From positions 366,401 through 430,400 of the forward strand of contig NZ_OCVX01000004.1 of the NCBI RefSeq assembly GCF_900232995.1: a stretch of DNA of 64,000 bases. Direction: 5' to 3'. Both the position numbers and the translations under genes were made by a program. Positions 18,060-27,041 of this stretch are shown here, in pieces. This DNA is from Mycobacterium simulans. Lineage in GTDB: Bacteria; Actinomycetota; Actinomycetes; Mycobacteriales; Mycobacteriaceae. Below the pieces are notes generated by a model. That model searched no databases. It was not told where the DNA came from and saw nothing but the letters and a program-made list of their open reading frames with translations. Positions within the stretch are counted from its first letter, which is position 1, and every line of letters starts with the position of its first letter.

Positions 18060-19466
18060 ATGCTCGCAACTCTGGCACCGGACGCCTCGGCCCAGAAAAG
18101 TCCATTCAGGCGACTGGTCACCCAGGGTACGTTCTACAGCACCGGGACGCAGCTGAGCAACGGCGCCGTGGTGTTGCCATTCATTTGTGCGCACCAAGGC
18201 ATTACCTGGGCGGCCGGGCTGATATTTCCGGTGTATGCAATGTGCTCTATCGTTGGGAATTCGATATCGCCAGCAGTCCTGCAGCGCGTGGGCCAGATGC
18301 GGCACCTGTTGCTGGCGGGAATTGCGGCGACCATGGCGACGCTGGTTGCGTGGGACGCTGTAATCCCTTGGACCGGTGTGCATGTCGCGTTCGTGTTTCT
18401 GCTGACGGCAGGGGTCGCCGGAGTCGTGGTCGGGATTTCCACCGTCGCCTACACCGACATGATCTCGAGCAAGCTACCCCCGTCACGCCGGGGCGAATTG
18501 TTCCTCACTCAGGGTGCAGCCGGGTCGGCGCTCGCCACCGGCGTCTCACTGGTGATTGTGCCCATGCTGGCTAACGGCGATCAGATGGCCCATTACCGCG
18601 ATCTGCTGTGGATGGGCGCCGCGGCGCTGATGGTGTCCGGTATCGCAGCGTTGCTCGTGGGTCCGATGCGGACCGCTTTCACCACCACACGACCGCCGCT
18701 GCGGGACATCTACCGGCAGGGCTTCGCGGTGGCGCGGTCCGAGCGGTGGTTTGGCCGGTACGCGGCGACCTATCTGTTGTTCGCTCCGATCTGCATGGGG
18801 ACCACCTTCTACAGCCTGCGGGCCGCCCAGAGGGTCGGCAGTTTGCACGTGTTGGTGGTCCTGACCAGCATCGGATTGGTCACCGGCTCGCTGTTGTGGC
18901 GCAAGGTCTACGGCAGGTTCGGGGTGCGCGGCATGCTGCTGGGCAGTGCGCTGCTCAGCATGGCCGGCGCGGGGTTGTGCATCGTGGCGGAGTTGTGCGG
19001 CCAGTGGTACCACATGTGGGCGTACGGCACGGTTTTCTTGCTGGCGACGGTGGCCGCTCAGCCGGTCGTCGCCGCATCGGTTTCGTGGATCAGCGTGTTC
19101 GCCGCCGAGCAACACCGGGCTACGCTGATCGGCTTCGGGTCGACGTTGGTCGCGATCATGTCGACACTGGTGGGAGCTGTTCTGGGTGTGATCGCCCAGA
19201 AGCACGCAACGGTCTGGCCGGTTGTCATTGTGTTGATACTCTCCGTCGTCGCCGCCGTTGCTGCTCTCCGCGCACCTGGGCCAGCCGCGGAGCCCGCGCG
19301 CACCCGATCGTTGCGATTGCAGCGTCGCGAACCAGGTGTGCTCGTGCTCGGAACCATCAACGGCTCCGGTCGCGTCCACCGCGGACAGTTCCGACGTGCT
19401 TGGGACAGTTGGCATCCCGAGCCGGTTCGGCCGGTGCCTGCAGCCGCTGTCGCCGTGGTTTCCTAA
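18060..19466 (+). CDS. MFS-like membrane transporter (Rv2209 ortholog)
   Basis: An integral membrane protein of about 468 residues with roughly twelve hydrophobic helices, similar in layout to major facilitator superfamily exporters; the substrate is unknown. Loop motifs with RRGE after helix 4-5 and a basic central loop (RPPLRDIYRQGFAVARSERW) support the MFS assignment. The C-terminal 60 residues are Arg-rich and cytosolic. The start is uncertain: an in-frame TTG at 18024 lies directly after GGAGGA, too close for good initiation, so the ATG at 18060 is used here. It overlaps the convergent ilvE 3' end by 4 bp. Confidence 0.75.
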   Translation: MLATLAPDASAQKSPFRRLVTQGTFYSTGTQLSNGAVVLPFICAHQGITWAAGLIFPVYAMCSIVGNSISPAVLQRVGQMRHLLLAGIAATMATLVAWDAVIPWTGVHVAFVFLLTAGVAGVVVGISTVAYTDMISSKLPPSRRGELFLTQGAAGSALATGVSLVIVPMLANGDQMAHYRDLLWMGAAALMVSGIAALLVGPMRTAFTTTRPPLRDIYRQGFAVARSERWFGRYAATYLLFAPICMGTTFYSLRAAQRVGSLHVLVVLTSIGLVTGSLLWRKVYGRFGVRGMLLGSALLSMAGAGLCIVAELCGQWYHMWAYGTVFLLATVAAQPVVAASVSWISVFAAEQHRATLIGFGSTLVAIMSTLVGAVLGVIAQKHATVWPVVIVLILSVVAAVAALRAPGPAAEPARTRSLRLQRREPGVLVLGTINGSGRVHRGQFRRAWDSWHPEPVRPVPAAAVAVVS

Positions 19467-20581
19467 CCCAGCCGCGACATCCAACCGTGGGTGTCGGCAA
19501 AGGTACCCCGTTGAATCCCGGTGAGGGTGTCGCGCAAAGCCATTGTCACTTCGCCCGGTTGGCCATCGGCGACAGTGAATTCACAGTCGCCATACTTCAC
19601 CCGAGCGACTGGGGTGATCACGGCGGCGGTGCCGCACGCGAACACCTCGGTGATTTCACCGGAGGCGGCTTTCTTCTGCCACTCGGCGATATCGATCTTG
19701 CGCTCCTCAACCGCAAACCCGGCATCAATTGCCAACTGCAGCAACGAATCCCGCGTAATGCCGGGCAGTAGTGAGCCAGACAGCTCGGGGGTGACCAGGC
19801 GCGCCGAGCCGCCGCTGCCGAGCACGAAGAAGATGTTCATCCCGCCCATTTCTTCGACGTAGCGGCGTTCGACGGCATCCAGCCATACCACTTGGTCGCA
19901 ACCGTTTTCGGCGGCCTCGGCCTGCGCCAGCAGCGAGGCTGCGTAGTTGCCGCCGAACTTGGCCGCACCGGTGCCGCCCGGACTCGCCCGCACGTATTCC
20001 GTTGACACCCAGACACTGACCGGACTGATCCCGCCCTTGAAATACGCGCCCGCCGGCGAGGCGATCAGCAGGTAGCGGTACTCCTTGGCCGGTCGCACTC
20101 CGAGTCCCGGCTCGGTGGCGAAGATGAACGGCCGCAGATAAAGCGCCTCTTCACCGCCAGCCCGCGGCACCCAGGCGTTGTCGATGGCGATCAGCTGGCA
20201 TAGGGATTCGATGAAAACCGCGTCCGGCAATTCGGGAATCGCCAGCCGCCGGGCCGACGAACGCAACCTTGCTGCGTTGGCATCGGCGCGAAACGACACA
20301 ATCGACCCGTCCGCCCAGCGGTAGGCCTTGAGCCCCTCGAACACTTCCTGTGCGTAATGCAGCACGATCGCCGACGGGTCCAGCTCAATCGGTCCGTACG
20401 GAATGACCCTTGCGTTGTGCCAACCCTGGCCTCCCACATCCGGCGAGCTGTAGTCGATCGACACCATGTGGTCAGTGTGATATTTGCCAAACCCAGGGTC
20501 CTTTAGGATCGCTGCCCGCTCGCCCTCGGTAGCCGGGTTTGCCGCGCGGGAAACCGTGAACTCAAGGGAGCCGCTGGTCAT
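19463..20581 (-). CDS. ilvE: Branched-chain amino acid aminotransferase (Rv2210c ortholog)
   Basis: IlvE is the class IV PLP enzyme that transaminates leucine, isoleucine and valine with their 2-oxo acids; in mycobacteria it also makes methionine from its oxo acid. The PLP lysine is in GGTGAAKFGGNYAAS near residue 210, and VEEMGGMNIFFV is the following conserved block. The 372 residues fit the family. It is preceded by a -10 box only 6 nt before the ATG and by an 18-bp dyad. gcvT lies 54 bp upstream on the same strand. Confidence 0.95.
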   Translation of the reverse strand: MTSGSLEFTVSRAANPATEGERAAILKDPGFGKYHTDHMVSIDYSSPDVGGQGWHNARVIPYGPIELDPSAIVLHYAQEVFEGLKAYRWADGSIVSFRADANAARLRSSARRLAIPELPDAVFIESLCQLIAIDNAWVPRAGGEEALYLRPFIFATEPGLGVRPAKEYRYLLIASPAGAYFKGGISPVSVWVSTEYVRASPGGTGAAKFGGNYAASLLAQAEAAENGCDQVVWLDAVERRYVEEMGGMNIFFVLGSGGSARLVTPELSGSLLPGITRDSLLQLAIDAGFAVEERKIDIAEWQKKAASGEITEVFACGTAAVITPVARVKYGDCEFTVADGQPGEVTMALRDTLTGIQRGTFADTHGWMSRLG

Positions 20582-20587
20582 GGGTCG

Positions 20588-20593
20588 ATTGTA
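20588..20593 (-). promoter_or_regulatory. -10 box of a leaderless ilvE promoter
   Basis: On the minus strand TACAAT lies 6 nt before the ilvE ATG, with no ribosome site between. The spacing fits transcription starting at the A of the ATG. Confidence 0.5.
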
Positions 20594-20594
20594 T

Positions 20595-20612
20595 ATGCGT
20601 GTGCGAACGCAT
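20595..20612. promoter_or_regulatory. Dyad element overlapping the ilvE promoter
   Basis: ATGCGT and ACGCAT flank a 6-nt centre (GTGCGA), directly upstream of the ilvE -10 box, where the -35 spacer would be. A T-run follows on the plus strand. It may be an operator; as an intrinsic terminator it would only fit plus-strand transcripts coming through Rv2209. No regulator can be named from sequence. Confidence 0.35.
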
Positions 20613-20635
20613 TTTTGCCACGTGACCCGGGTCGG

Positions 20636-21748
20636 TTAGCGCGTTTTCAGCTCCACGAACGGCGGACGCACAACTTCGCACTGCACCGCGCGGCCGCGGA
20701 CGTCGACGGTGATTTGCTGGCCGTCCTCCACTTCCGCATCGGTGTCGATCAACGCCAGCGCGATGCCGGTCTGCAGGGTCGGCGAAAACGTCCCCGACGT
20801 GGTGACTCCGACCTCAACATCCCCAGCGTCGCCGGCACGTACCGTCAGACCGGGCCGCAACACACCGCGGCCAACCATGCGCAAACCACGCAGCAGGCGC
20901 CGCGGCCCCGCCTCTTTCTCGGCCAACAGTGCGTCGCGGCCAAAGAAAGCATCCTTCTTCCAGCCGATTGCCCAGCCGCAGCGGGCCTGCAGTGGCGAGA
21001 TGTCGAGCGAAAGTTCGTGTCCGTGCAGCGGATAGCCCATCTCGGTGCGAAGGGTGTCGCGGGCGCCCGGGCCGGCGGGCTCCCCACCCGCCTCGGACAC
21101 TGCGGCTACCAACGCGTCGAACACCACCCCCGCCGACTCCCAGGGCGGGAGCAGCTCGTAGCCATGCTCTCCGGTGTAGCCGGTTCGGCAGACGCGCACC
21201 GGCACGCCCGAGTACGTTGCATCGGCGTAGCCCATGTAGTCCATGCCCGTTGGCAGTCCCAGTGCGGCGAGCACGTCGGTGGACCGTGGCCCCTGCACCG
21301 CGAGCACCGCATAGGAGCGATGCTCGTTGGTGATCGACAGGTCGGCCGGCGCGGCCGCTTGCAACGCGGCGACCACAGCGGCCGTGTTGGCGGCGTTGGG
21401 TACCAAGAAGATCTCGTCGTCATCGACGTAGTAGGCGATCAGATCATCAATAACGCCGCCAAATTCGGTGCAGCACAACGTGTATTGCGCCTTACCCGGC
21501 CCGATGCGGCTTAGGTCGTTGGTGAGCGCGGAGTTAACGAACTGGGCGGCACCGGGTCCGCGGACCAACGCCTTGCCGAGGTGGCTGACGTCGAACAGGC
21601 CGACGGCGTTTCGGGTGGCGTTGTGCTCGCTGACGGTGCCGGCGTATGACACCGGCATCAGCCAGCCGCCGAACTCGGCGAAACTAGCGCCCAGCTCGCG
21701 ATGACGATCTTCCAATGGCCCCTGTAGCAGATCTGACGCAACGCTCAC
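20636..21748 (-). CDS. gcvT: Glycine cleavage system T protein, aminomethyltransferase (Rv2211c ortholog)
   Basis: GcvT takes the aminomethyl group from lipoyl-GcvH and passes the methylene unit to tetrahydrofolate, releasing ammonia. The protein has 370 residues; SYAGTVSEHNATRNAVGLFDVSHLGK at the N-terminal end and GYTGEHGYELL in the middle are folate-site signatures, and LGARDTLRTE-like GARDTLRTEMGYPLHGHEL is conserved. The GTG start lies 8 nt after a TAGGGT box. The lipoate made by LipA/LipB, encoded 8-10 kb away, is the cofactor of its partner GcvH, which is not in this window. Confidence 0.94.
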   Translation of the reverse strand: MSVASDLLQGPLEDRHRELGASFAEFGGWLMPVSYAGTVSEHNATRNAVGLFDVSHLGKALVRGPGAAQFVNSALTNDLSRIGPGKAQYTLCCTEFGGVIDDLIAYYVDDDEIFLVPNAANTAAVVAALQAAAPADLSITNEHRSYAVLAVQGPRSTDVLAALGLPTGMDYMGYADATYSGVPVRVCRTGYTGEHGYELLPPWESAGVVFDALVAAVSEAGGEPAGPGARDTLRTEMGYPLHGHELSLDISPLQARCGWAIGWKKDAFFGRDALLAEKEAGPRRLLRGLRMVGRGVLRPGLTVRAGDAGDVEVGVTTSGTFSPTLQTGIALALIDTDAEVEDGQQITVDVRGRAVQCEVVRPPFVELKTR

Positions 21749-21756
21749 GGCGTCCC

Positions 21757-21762
21757 ACCCTA
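21757..21762 (-). promoter_or_regulatory. -10 box of a leaderless gcvT promoter
   Basis: On the minus strand TAGGGT lies 8 nt before the GTG start, with no ribosome site between. It sits in the 42-bp gap shared with the divergent Rv2212 ortholog. Confidence 0.45.
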
Positions 21763-21790
21763 ATCACTGGGTGCTGGCACACTTTGGTAG

Positions 21791-22906
21791 GTGTCCGATT
21801 CCTTGGATTTCGATGCACTGGAAGCAGCAGGAATCGCTAACCCGCGCGAGCGGGCCGATCTGATCAAGTACCTCGACGACCTTGGTTTCACGCTCGAGGA
21901 GATGGCCGAGGCAGAGAGCCGCGGCCGGCTGTTCGGGCTGGCTGGTGACGTCCTGCAATGGTCGGGACGCCCGATCTACACCCTGCAAGCCGCGGCGGAC
22001 CGACTCGGCTTGTCGGCCGATGACGTTGCACATGCCTGGGCACTGCTGGGCCTGACGGTCGCCGGTCCCGATGTCCCGGTGCTGAGCCAGGCCGACGTTG
22101 ACGCCCTTGAGACCTGGGTCGCGGTCAAGTCGGTGGTGGGCGAGGACGGCGCGTTCGGCCTGCTGCGGGTCCTGGGCGCCGCCATGGCGCGGCTCGCGGA
22201 GGCCGAGTCGACGATGATCCGCGCCGGGACACCGGACATCCAGATGACCTACACCCACGATGAACTCGCCACCGCGCAGGCATACCGCTCGGTCGCCGAG
22301 TTCGTGCCGCGCATCGGGGCCCTGATCGACATCGTGCACCGGCATCATCTGACCAGCGCCCGAACCTACTTCGAGGGCGTCATTCAGGACACGTCGGCGC
22401 GGGTGAACTGCGGCATCGGCTTTGCCGATCTGTCCGGCTTTACCGCGTTAACCCAAATGCTCACGCCCGCCCAGTTGTCGGACTTGCTTACCGAATTTGG
22501 TGCCACCGTTGCAGACGTGGTGCATGCCGACGGCGGCAGGGTGGTGAAGTTCATCGGCGACGCGGTCATGTGGGTCAGCCAGGCACCCGAGCAGTTGGTC
22601 CAGGCGGCCGCTGATCTGGTCGATCATCCGCGGGCGCGCGAAGCAGGACTCCAGGTCCGTGCCGGTCTCGCACACGGCACGGTCTTGGCCATCAACGGAG
22701 ATTACTTCGGTAACCCGGTCAACCTCGCGGCACGCCTCGTGGCGGCCGCGGAGCCAGGGCAGATCCTGGCGGCATCGGAGCTGCATGACAAATTGCCGGA
22801 CTGGCCCGCGGCCGCGTGTGGCCCATTGTCCCTCAAGGGTTTTGACAGCCCAGTGACCGCGTTCGACCTGCGTACCAGCCGACCCGGAAGCGACGCCACG
22901 CGCTGA
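21791..22906 (+). CDS. Class III adenylate cyclase with N-terminal sensor domain (Rv2212 ortholog)
   Basis: The protein makes cAMP from ATP. Residues 1 to about 195 form an N-terminal regulatory domain; the M. tuberculosis protein is known to be activated by acid pH and fatty acids through this part. The C-terminal catalytic domain starts near residue 200: the first metal Asp is in GFADLSGFTALTQ and the second in VVKFIGDAVMW, with a later YFGNPVNLAARL segment carrying the transition-state Asn/Arg region. It has 371 residues and a GTG start. It is divergent from gcvT by 42 bp and followed by a tandem repeat before pepB. Confidence 0.92.
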   Translation: MSDSLDFDALEAAGIANPRERADLIKYLDDLGFTLEEMAEAESRGRLFGLAGDVLQWSGRPIYTLQAAADRLGLSADDVAHAWALLGLTVAGPDVPVLSQADVDALETWVAVKSVVGEDGAFGLLRVLGAAMARLAEAESTMIRAGTPDIQMTYTHDELATAQAYRSVAEFVPRIGALIDIVHRHHLTSARTYFEGVIQDTSARVNCGIGFADLSGFTALTQMLTPAQLSDLLTEFGATVADVVHADGGRVVKFIGDAVMWVSQAPEQLVQAAADLVDHPRAREAGLQVRAGLAHGTVLAINGDYFGNPVNLAARLVAAAEPGQILAASELHDKLPDWPAAACGPLSLKGFDSPVTAFDLRTSRPGSDATR

Positions 22907-22921
22907 ACCCCCAGCCCGGCC

Positions 22922-23018
22922 GCGGCCACTCACGCGGCCGGCATCGTCGCCCGACTGGGCCGAATTGTCGGGCTCCTCCTCCGGCCGCTCACGCGGCCGG
23001 CAACGTCGCCCGACTGGA
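22922..23018 (+). repeat. Imperfect 59-bp tandem repeat with internal hairpins
   Basis: Two copies, 59 bp apart, of a motif of about 38 bp centred on CTCACGCGGCCGGC and CGTCGCCCGACTGG differ at three or four positions. Each copy can form a hairpin; in the second, CCGGCCG pairs with CGGCCGG around a 6-nt loop. They fill the 132-bp gap between the adenylate cyclase and pepB and may act as a tandem terminator or be a minisatellite-type locus. Confidence 0.6.
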
Positions 23019-23024
23019 CCCGAC

Positions 23025-23030
23025 TAGGGT
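23025..23030 (+). promoter_or_regulatory. -10 box of a leaderless pepB promoter
   Basis: TAGGGT lies 8 nt before the pepB GTG start with no ribosome site between, immediately after the tandem repeat. Confidence 0.5.
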
Positions 23031-23038
23031 GAGTCCCC

Positions 23039-24598
23039 GTGACAACCGAACCGGGCTACCGATCCCCCTCCGTCATCCCTTCCGTCAGGGTCGCCACATC
23101 GCTGCCAAAGCGCGGCGCCGGTTCATCGGTGTTGCTCGTGCCGGTCGTGTCGACCGGCGAGGACGACAAGCCAGGTGCGGTCGTTGCCTCCGCGGAGCCG
23201 TTCCTGCCCGCCGATGCGGTGGCAGAGATCGAGGCCGGCCTGCGGGCGCTGGACGCCACCGGCAGCACTGAACAGGTGCACCGGCTGGTAGTGCCGTCGC
23301 TGCCGGTAGCCAACGTGGCGACAATCGGGCTCGGCAAGCCGCGCTACGAGTGGCCAGCCGACACGGTCCGTCGTGCCGCCGGCGTGGCCGCGCGGTCGTT
23401 GGGCAGCGCCGAGGCGGTGATCACCACGCTGGCAGAGCTGCCCGGCGAAGGCATCTGTTCTGCCACCGTCGAGGGGTTAATCCTGGGCAGCTACCGGTAC
23501 AGCGCCTTCCGCAGCGCCAAGACCGCGCCGAAAGACGCCGGGCTGCGCAAAATCACCGTGTTATCGAGCGCCAAAGACGCCAAGCAGCAGAGCGCGCATG
23601 CCGAGGCTATCGCGACCGCCGTCGCCGCCGCACGCGACTTGGTCAACACTCCACCGAGTCATCTGTTTCCCGCCGAGTTCGCAAGGCGCGCAAAGGCTTT
23701 AGGTGCATCCGCCGGCCTTGAAGTGGAGGTGCTCGACGACAAGGCCCTGCAGAAGGCTGGATATGGCGGAATCATCGGCGTCGGCCAGGGGTCGTCGCGG
23801 CCGCCGCGGCTGGTGCGGCTGATCCATTCAGGATCGCGGCTGGCAAAGAACCCGAAAAAGGCTATAAAGGTGGCCCTGGTCGGTAAGGGCATCACCTTCG
23901 ATACCGGCGGCATCTCGATCAAGCCCGCGGCGTCGATGCACCACATGACCTCCGATATGGGCGGGGCGGCCGCGGTCATCGCGACCGTGGCGCTGGCCGC
24001 ACGCCGCCAGCTGCCAATCGACGTGATCGCCACGGTGCCGATGGCCGAGAACATGCCCTCGGCGACGGCGCAGCGGCCCGGCGACGTGCTGACGCAGTAC
24101 GGCGGAACCACGGTCGAGGTGCTCAACACCGACGCAGAGGGCCGGCTCATCTTGGCCGACGCCATCGTTCGGGCCTGCGAGGACAATCCGGACTACCTGA
24201 TCGAAACTTCGACACTGACCGGAGCGCAGACGGTTGCATTGGGCGCCCGCATACCCGGCGTGATGGGCAGCGACGAGTTTCGCGACCGGGTCGCGGCGAT
24301 CTCGCAGCGGGTGGGTGAGAACGCGTGGCCGATGCCGCTGCCCGACGAACTCAAGGACGACCTGAAGTCCACCGTGGCCGACCTGGCCAACGTGAGTGGG
24401 CAGCGCTTCGCCGGCATGCTGGTGGCCGGGGTGTTCCTGCGGGAATTTGTCGCCGATTCGGTGGACTGGGTGCACATCGACGTTGCCGGGCCGGCGTACA
24501 ACACCGGCAGCGCGTGGGGCTACACACCCAAGGGGGCCACCGGCGTGCCGACCCGCACCATGTTTGCCGTGCTTGAGGACATCGTCGAGAACGGCTGA
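23039..24598 (+). CDS. pepB: Leucyl aminopeptidase, M17 family (Rv2213 ortholog)
   Basis: PepB is a cytosolic two-metal aminopeptidase that removes N-terminal residues from peptides. The M17 signature NTDAEGRL is near residues 363-370; the metal-binding Lys and Asp are in VGKGITFDTGG, and the catalytic Arg is that of AEGRL. The N-terminal 170 residues form the family's macro-like domain. It has 519 residues and a GTG start. After the stop come 113 bp with partial repeats (TCACGCTG and CAGCGTCACG) but no clean hairpin, then a small membrane gene. Confidence 0.95.
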   Translation: MTTEPGYRSPSVIPSVRVATSLPKRGAGSSVLLVPVVSTGEDDKPGAVVASAEPFLPADAVAEIEAGLRALDATGSTEQVHRLVVPSLPVANVATIGLGKPRYEWPADTVRRAAGVAARSLGSAEAVITTLAELPGEGICSATVEGLILGSYRYSAFRSAKTAPKDAGLRKITVLSSAKDAKQQSAHAEAIATAVAAARDLVNTPPSHLFPAEFARRAKALGASAGLEVEVLDDKALQKAGYGGIIGVGQGSSRPPRLVRLIHSGSRLAKNPKKAIKVALVGKGITFDTGGISIKPAASMHHMTSDMGGAAAVIATVALAARRQLPIDVIATVPMAENMPSATAQRPGDVLTQYGGTTVEVLNTDAEGRLILADAIVRACEDNPDYLIETSTLTGAQTVALGARIPGVMGSDEFRDRVAAISQRVGENAWPMPLPDELKDDLKSTVADLANVSGQRFAGMLVAGVFLREFVADSVDWVHIDVAGPAYNTGSAWGYTPKGATGVPTRTMFAVLEDIVENG

Positions 24599-24711
24599 GC
24601 CGGGCACACGCCGAGTGTCACGCTGAGCTGATGCTGATATGCCAGCGTCACGCCAGCGGGGCGATCGCGGCGGGGGTTTAGCCCCTACATGCAGCGGCTA
24701 ACCATGCCACT

Positions 24712-25056
24712 GTGACAATGCGACGGTTAATCATTGCCGTTGGTGCGGTGCTGCTGCTAGCCGGTGTGATCGGACTGTTGGCGCCGGTGTCGGTGCCGAA
24801 CGACAACGGCGGGACGGTGTCCTGCGGAAACGGGATAGCCACCGATCTTTCCGCGGCCCGGAGCGCCAACGACAAGAGCGGGGCGAACATCCCCATCCTC
24901 AAGGAGATCATTCCGCACACCGACTTCGTGGCTCAATGCCAGTCGTCAGTGTCCAGCCGACGAATGTGGACCGTGCCGCTGGTAGTAATCGGAGTCGTCG
25001 GGATAGCCAGCGCACTGCTCGTGCGGCGGACTGAAGGTGCGACGACGAGCGCTTGA
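24712..25056 (+). CDS. Small two-helix membrane protein, unknown function
   Basis: I do not recognise this gene and do not remember one here in M. tuberculosis. The 114-residue product starts with a hydrophobic helix (about residues 4-24), then a polar loop of about 60 residues with one Cys near the start (VSCGNG) and one near the end (VAQCQSS), and a second helix (about 88-107) followed by a short basic tail. The arrangement suggests an external loop closed by a disulfide. The start could be the GTG or the ATG two codons later. Third-position GC is high, supporting real coding. It ends 3 bp from the convergent ephD. Confidence 0.65.
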   Translation: MTMRRLIIAVGAVLLLAGVIGLLAPVSVPNDNGGTVSCGNGIATDLSAARSANDKSGANIPILKEIIPHTDFVAQCQSSVSSRRMWTVPLVVIGVVGIASALLVRRTEGATTSA

Positions 25057-25059
25057 CGT

Positions 25060-26832
25060 TCAGATCACGCGCATGCGCGCAGTGCTGCGCAACGCCTGCG
25101 GCAGTACCCGGGATATGCCGTACAACGCGTAGGCCTCGGGCGCAACCGGCCGAATCGGCTTGTTTTTCTTAACGGCGGACACAATCGCGTCGGCAACCTT
25201 GTCCGGACCGTAGTGGCGCAGCCTGAACATTCTGTCGATCTGCCCTTGCCGCCCTTCGACCGTGTCGTCCTTTCCGGCGGGCGCGTCGAAGCGCGTGGTT
25301 TGGACGATGTTGGTGTTGATGACGCCGGGGCAGATCGTGGTCAGGCGAACGTCCGCGGCGTCGAGTTCGGCGCGTAAACAGTCAGAGAACATGTATGTCG
25401 CCGCCTTGGAGGTGCAGTACGCGCTCAGCGATTGCAGCGGCGCATAAGCCGCCATCGACGACACGTTGACAATGTGCCCGCCGGTTCCGCGCTCGACCAG
25501 ACGGCGACCAAATGCCCGGCAGCCATTGACCACACCACCAAGGTTGACATCCAACACGCGGTCGAACTGCTCGGCTGGAGTGTCCAGGAAGCCGCCCGCC
25601 TGGCCGATGCCCGCGTTGTTGACCACGATGTCGGGGACGCCGTGTTCGGCGCTGATCTGCTCTGCGAACGCCTCAACCGCCTGGCCGTCGGACACGTCCA
25701 GCACATACGCGTGCGCGACTCCACCACGGGCGGCGATCTCGGCGGCTGTCTCTTTGACGGTGGCCTCATCGATATCGCTGATGACGACCTCGGCGCCCTC
25801 CCTCGCGAAGGCCAGCGCGGTCTCCCGGCCAATGCCGCTGCCTGCGCCGGTGACCGACACCAGCATGTCGCCGAAATATTCACGGGGGCGGCCCACCTGT
25901 GCACGCAGCAGGGCGCGGCTTGGCCGGTTGCCTTCGGCCAGATCGGCGAAGTCACGTACCGCAGCCGCCATCACCTGCGGGTGCGACATCGGCGAAAAGT
26001 GCCCGGCTTTGATATCGCGCCGCCACAGCCGAGGCACCCAGCGCGCCGTCTCGTCGTACCCGTGGGGCCGCACATATGGATCTTTGGTGTTGACGATCAG
26101 CTGCACCGGCACATCGACGATGGACGTACGGCGGTTCCCTGAGAAGGACCGAAAGTAGTTGGCGGGGTAGGTCTTCACCGAGTGAGCGGCATCGCTGGCC
26201 AGGTTGTCGGAGTGGTGGATCTGGTCGCTGGGAATGTTGTCGACCATGCTGCGCCGGACGGCAGCGCTGGACAGCGCCACGCGCAGCAGCAGCGGTGTCA
26301 GCACCGGTATCGAGAACAGCACCATGTAGCTCAACCGCAGTGCCTGGCTGACCGCCCGGACAAAGGTTCGTGGGCGCCACGGCCGGCGCAGGCCGCCGAA
26401 AACATAATTGACCAGCTGATCTTGACTTGGACCTGACACCGAGGTGAACGAGGCGACCCGGTCACTGGCAGCTGGGCGGCTCAGGTACTCCCACACACCC
26501 ACCGAGCCCCAGTCATGGGCCAGCACATGTACCTTCCCCCCGGGGCTGAGCTCGCCGATGACTGCGTCGAAGTCGTCGGCGAAACGTGCCATGGCGTAGG
26601 CTGCGACGGGTTTGGGCGCCGACGACTGGCCGACTCCGCGGTTGTCGTAGCGGATGATGCGAAACCGCTCCGCCAGCAGCGGAACGACGCCGTCCCACAA
26701 CACATGCGAGTCCGGGAAGCCATGCACCATGACCACCGTCGGGCCGTCCGGATTGCCTTCTTCGTATACCGCGATACGCACGCCGTCCGCGCTGTCGACG
26801 AACTGTTGGGGTGCTTGCTGTGTTGCCGGCAT
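25060..26832 (-). CDS. ephD: Epoxide hydrolase/SDR fusion protein (Rv2214c ortholog)
   Basis: EphD joins an alpha/beta hydrolase (residues 1 to about 300) to a short-chain dehydrogenase (about 315-590). The hydrolase has the oxyanion HGFPDSH motif and the nucleophile Asp in HDWGSVG; the SDR has the NAD(P) site TGAGSGIGRE, the NNAG stretch and the YCTSK catalytic pair. In M. tuberculosis EphD has been linked to mycolic acid epoxide turnover. The ATG preceded by GGAGG gives 590 residues; the frame is open for 79 more codons upstream, but those are not family-like. It is divergent from dlaT, with a 209-bp gap where I see no clear site beyond a weak ribosome site. Confidence 0.93.
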   Translation of the reverse strand: MPATQQAPQQFVDSADGVRIAVYEEGNPDGPTVVMVHGFPDSHVLWDGVVPLLAERFRIIRYDNRGVGQSSAPKPVAAYAMARFADDFDAVIGELSPGGKVHVLAHDWGSVGVWEYLSRPAASDRVASFTSVSGPSQDQLVNYVFGGLRRPWRPRTFVRAVSQALRLSYMVLFSIPVLTPLLLRVALSSAAVRRSMVDNIPSDQIHHSDNLASDAAHSVKTYPANYFRSFSGNRRTSIVDVPVQLIVNTKDPYVRPHGYDETARWVPRLWRRDIKAGHFSPMSHPQVMAAAVRDFADLAEGNRPSRALLRAQVGRPREYFGDMLVSVTGAGSGIGRETALAFAREGAEVVISDIDEATVKETAAEIAARGGVAHAYVLDVSDGQAVEAFAEQISAEHGVPDIVVNNAGIGQAGGFLDTPAEQFDRVLDVNLGGVVNGCRAFGRRLVERGTGGHIVNVSSMAAYAPLQSLSAYCTSKAATYMFSDCLRAELDAADVRLTTICPGVINTNIVQTTRFDAPAGKDDTVEGRQGQIDRMFRLRHYGPDKVADAIVSAVKKNKPIRPVAPEAYALYGISRVLPQALRSTARMRVI

Positions 26833-27041
26833 CAAACCTCCGCCACGCGCGACTTGCGTCTGCCTTCCAGTTGCCACACCGTAGCAAGGCGGTCCGACCG
26901 TCAATTGGCCCTGGCTGGGTGCCGACAAAGGCGCAGTGACAGGATAGTTTCGACGTTGGGTTCCGCACCTGGTTCGCGACGGTGTGGTAAGCCAGAGATC
27001 AATTTTGTGCCGACCGACGACCGATCCAGGAGTCAATAGAG

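Noticed and set aside
18546..19484. A 312-codon minus-strand frame opposite the MFS gene, rich in His/Gln/Arg
   Set aside because: The plus-strand frame gives clear membrane helices; the antisense frame is low-complexity and merely open because of base composition.
24600..24660. Possible palindrome after pepB (TCACGCTG and CAGCGTCACG)
   Set aside because: The two halves are only partly complementary and do not make a clean stem; left unassigned.
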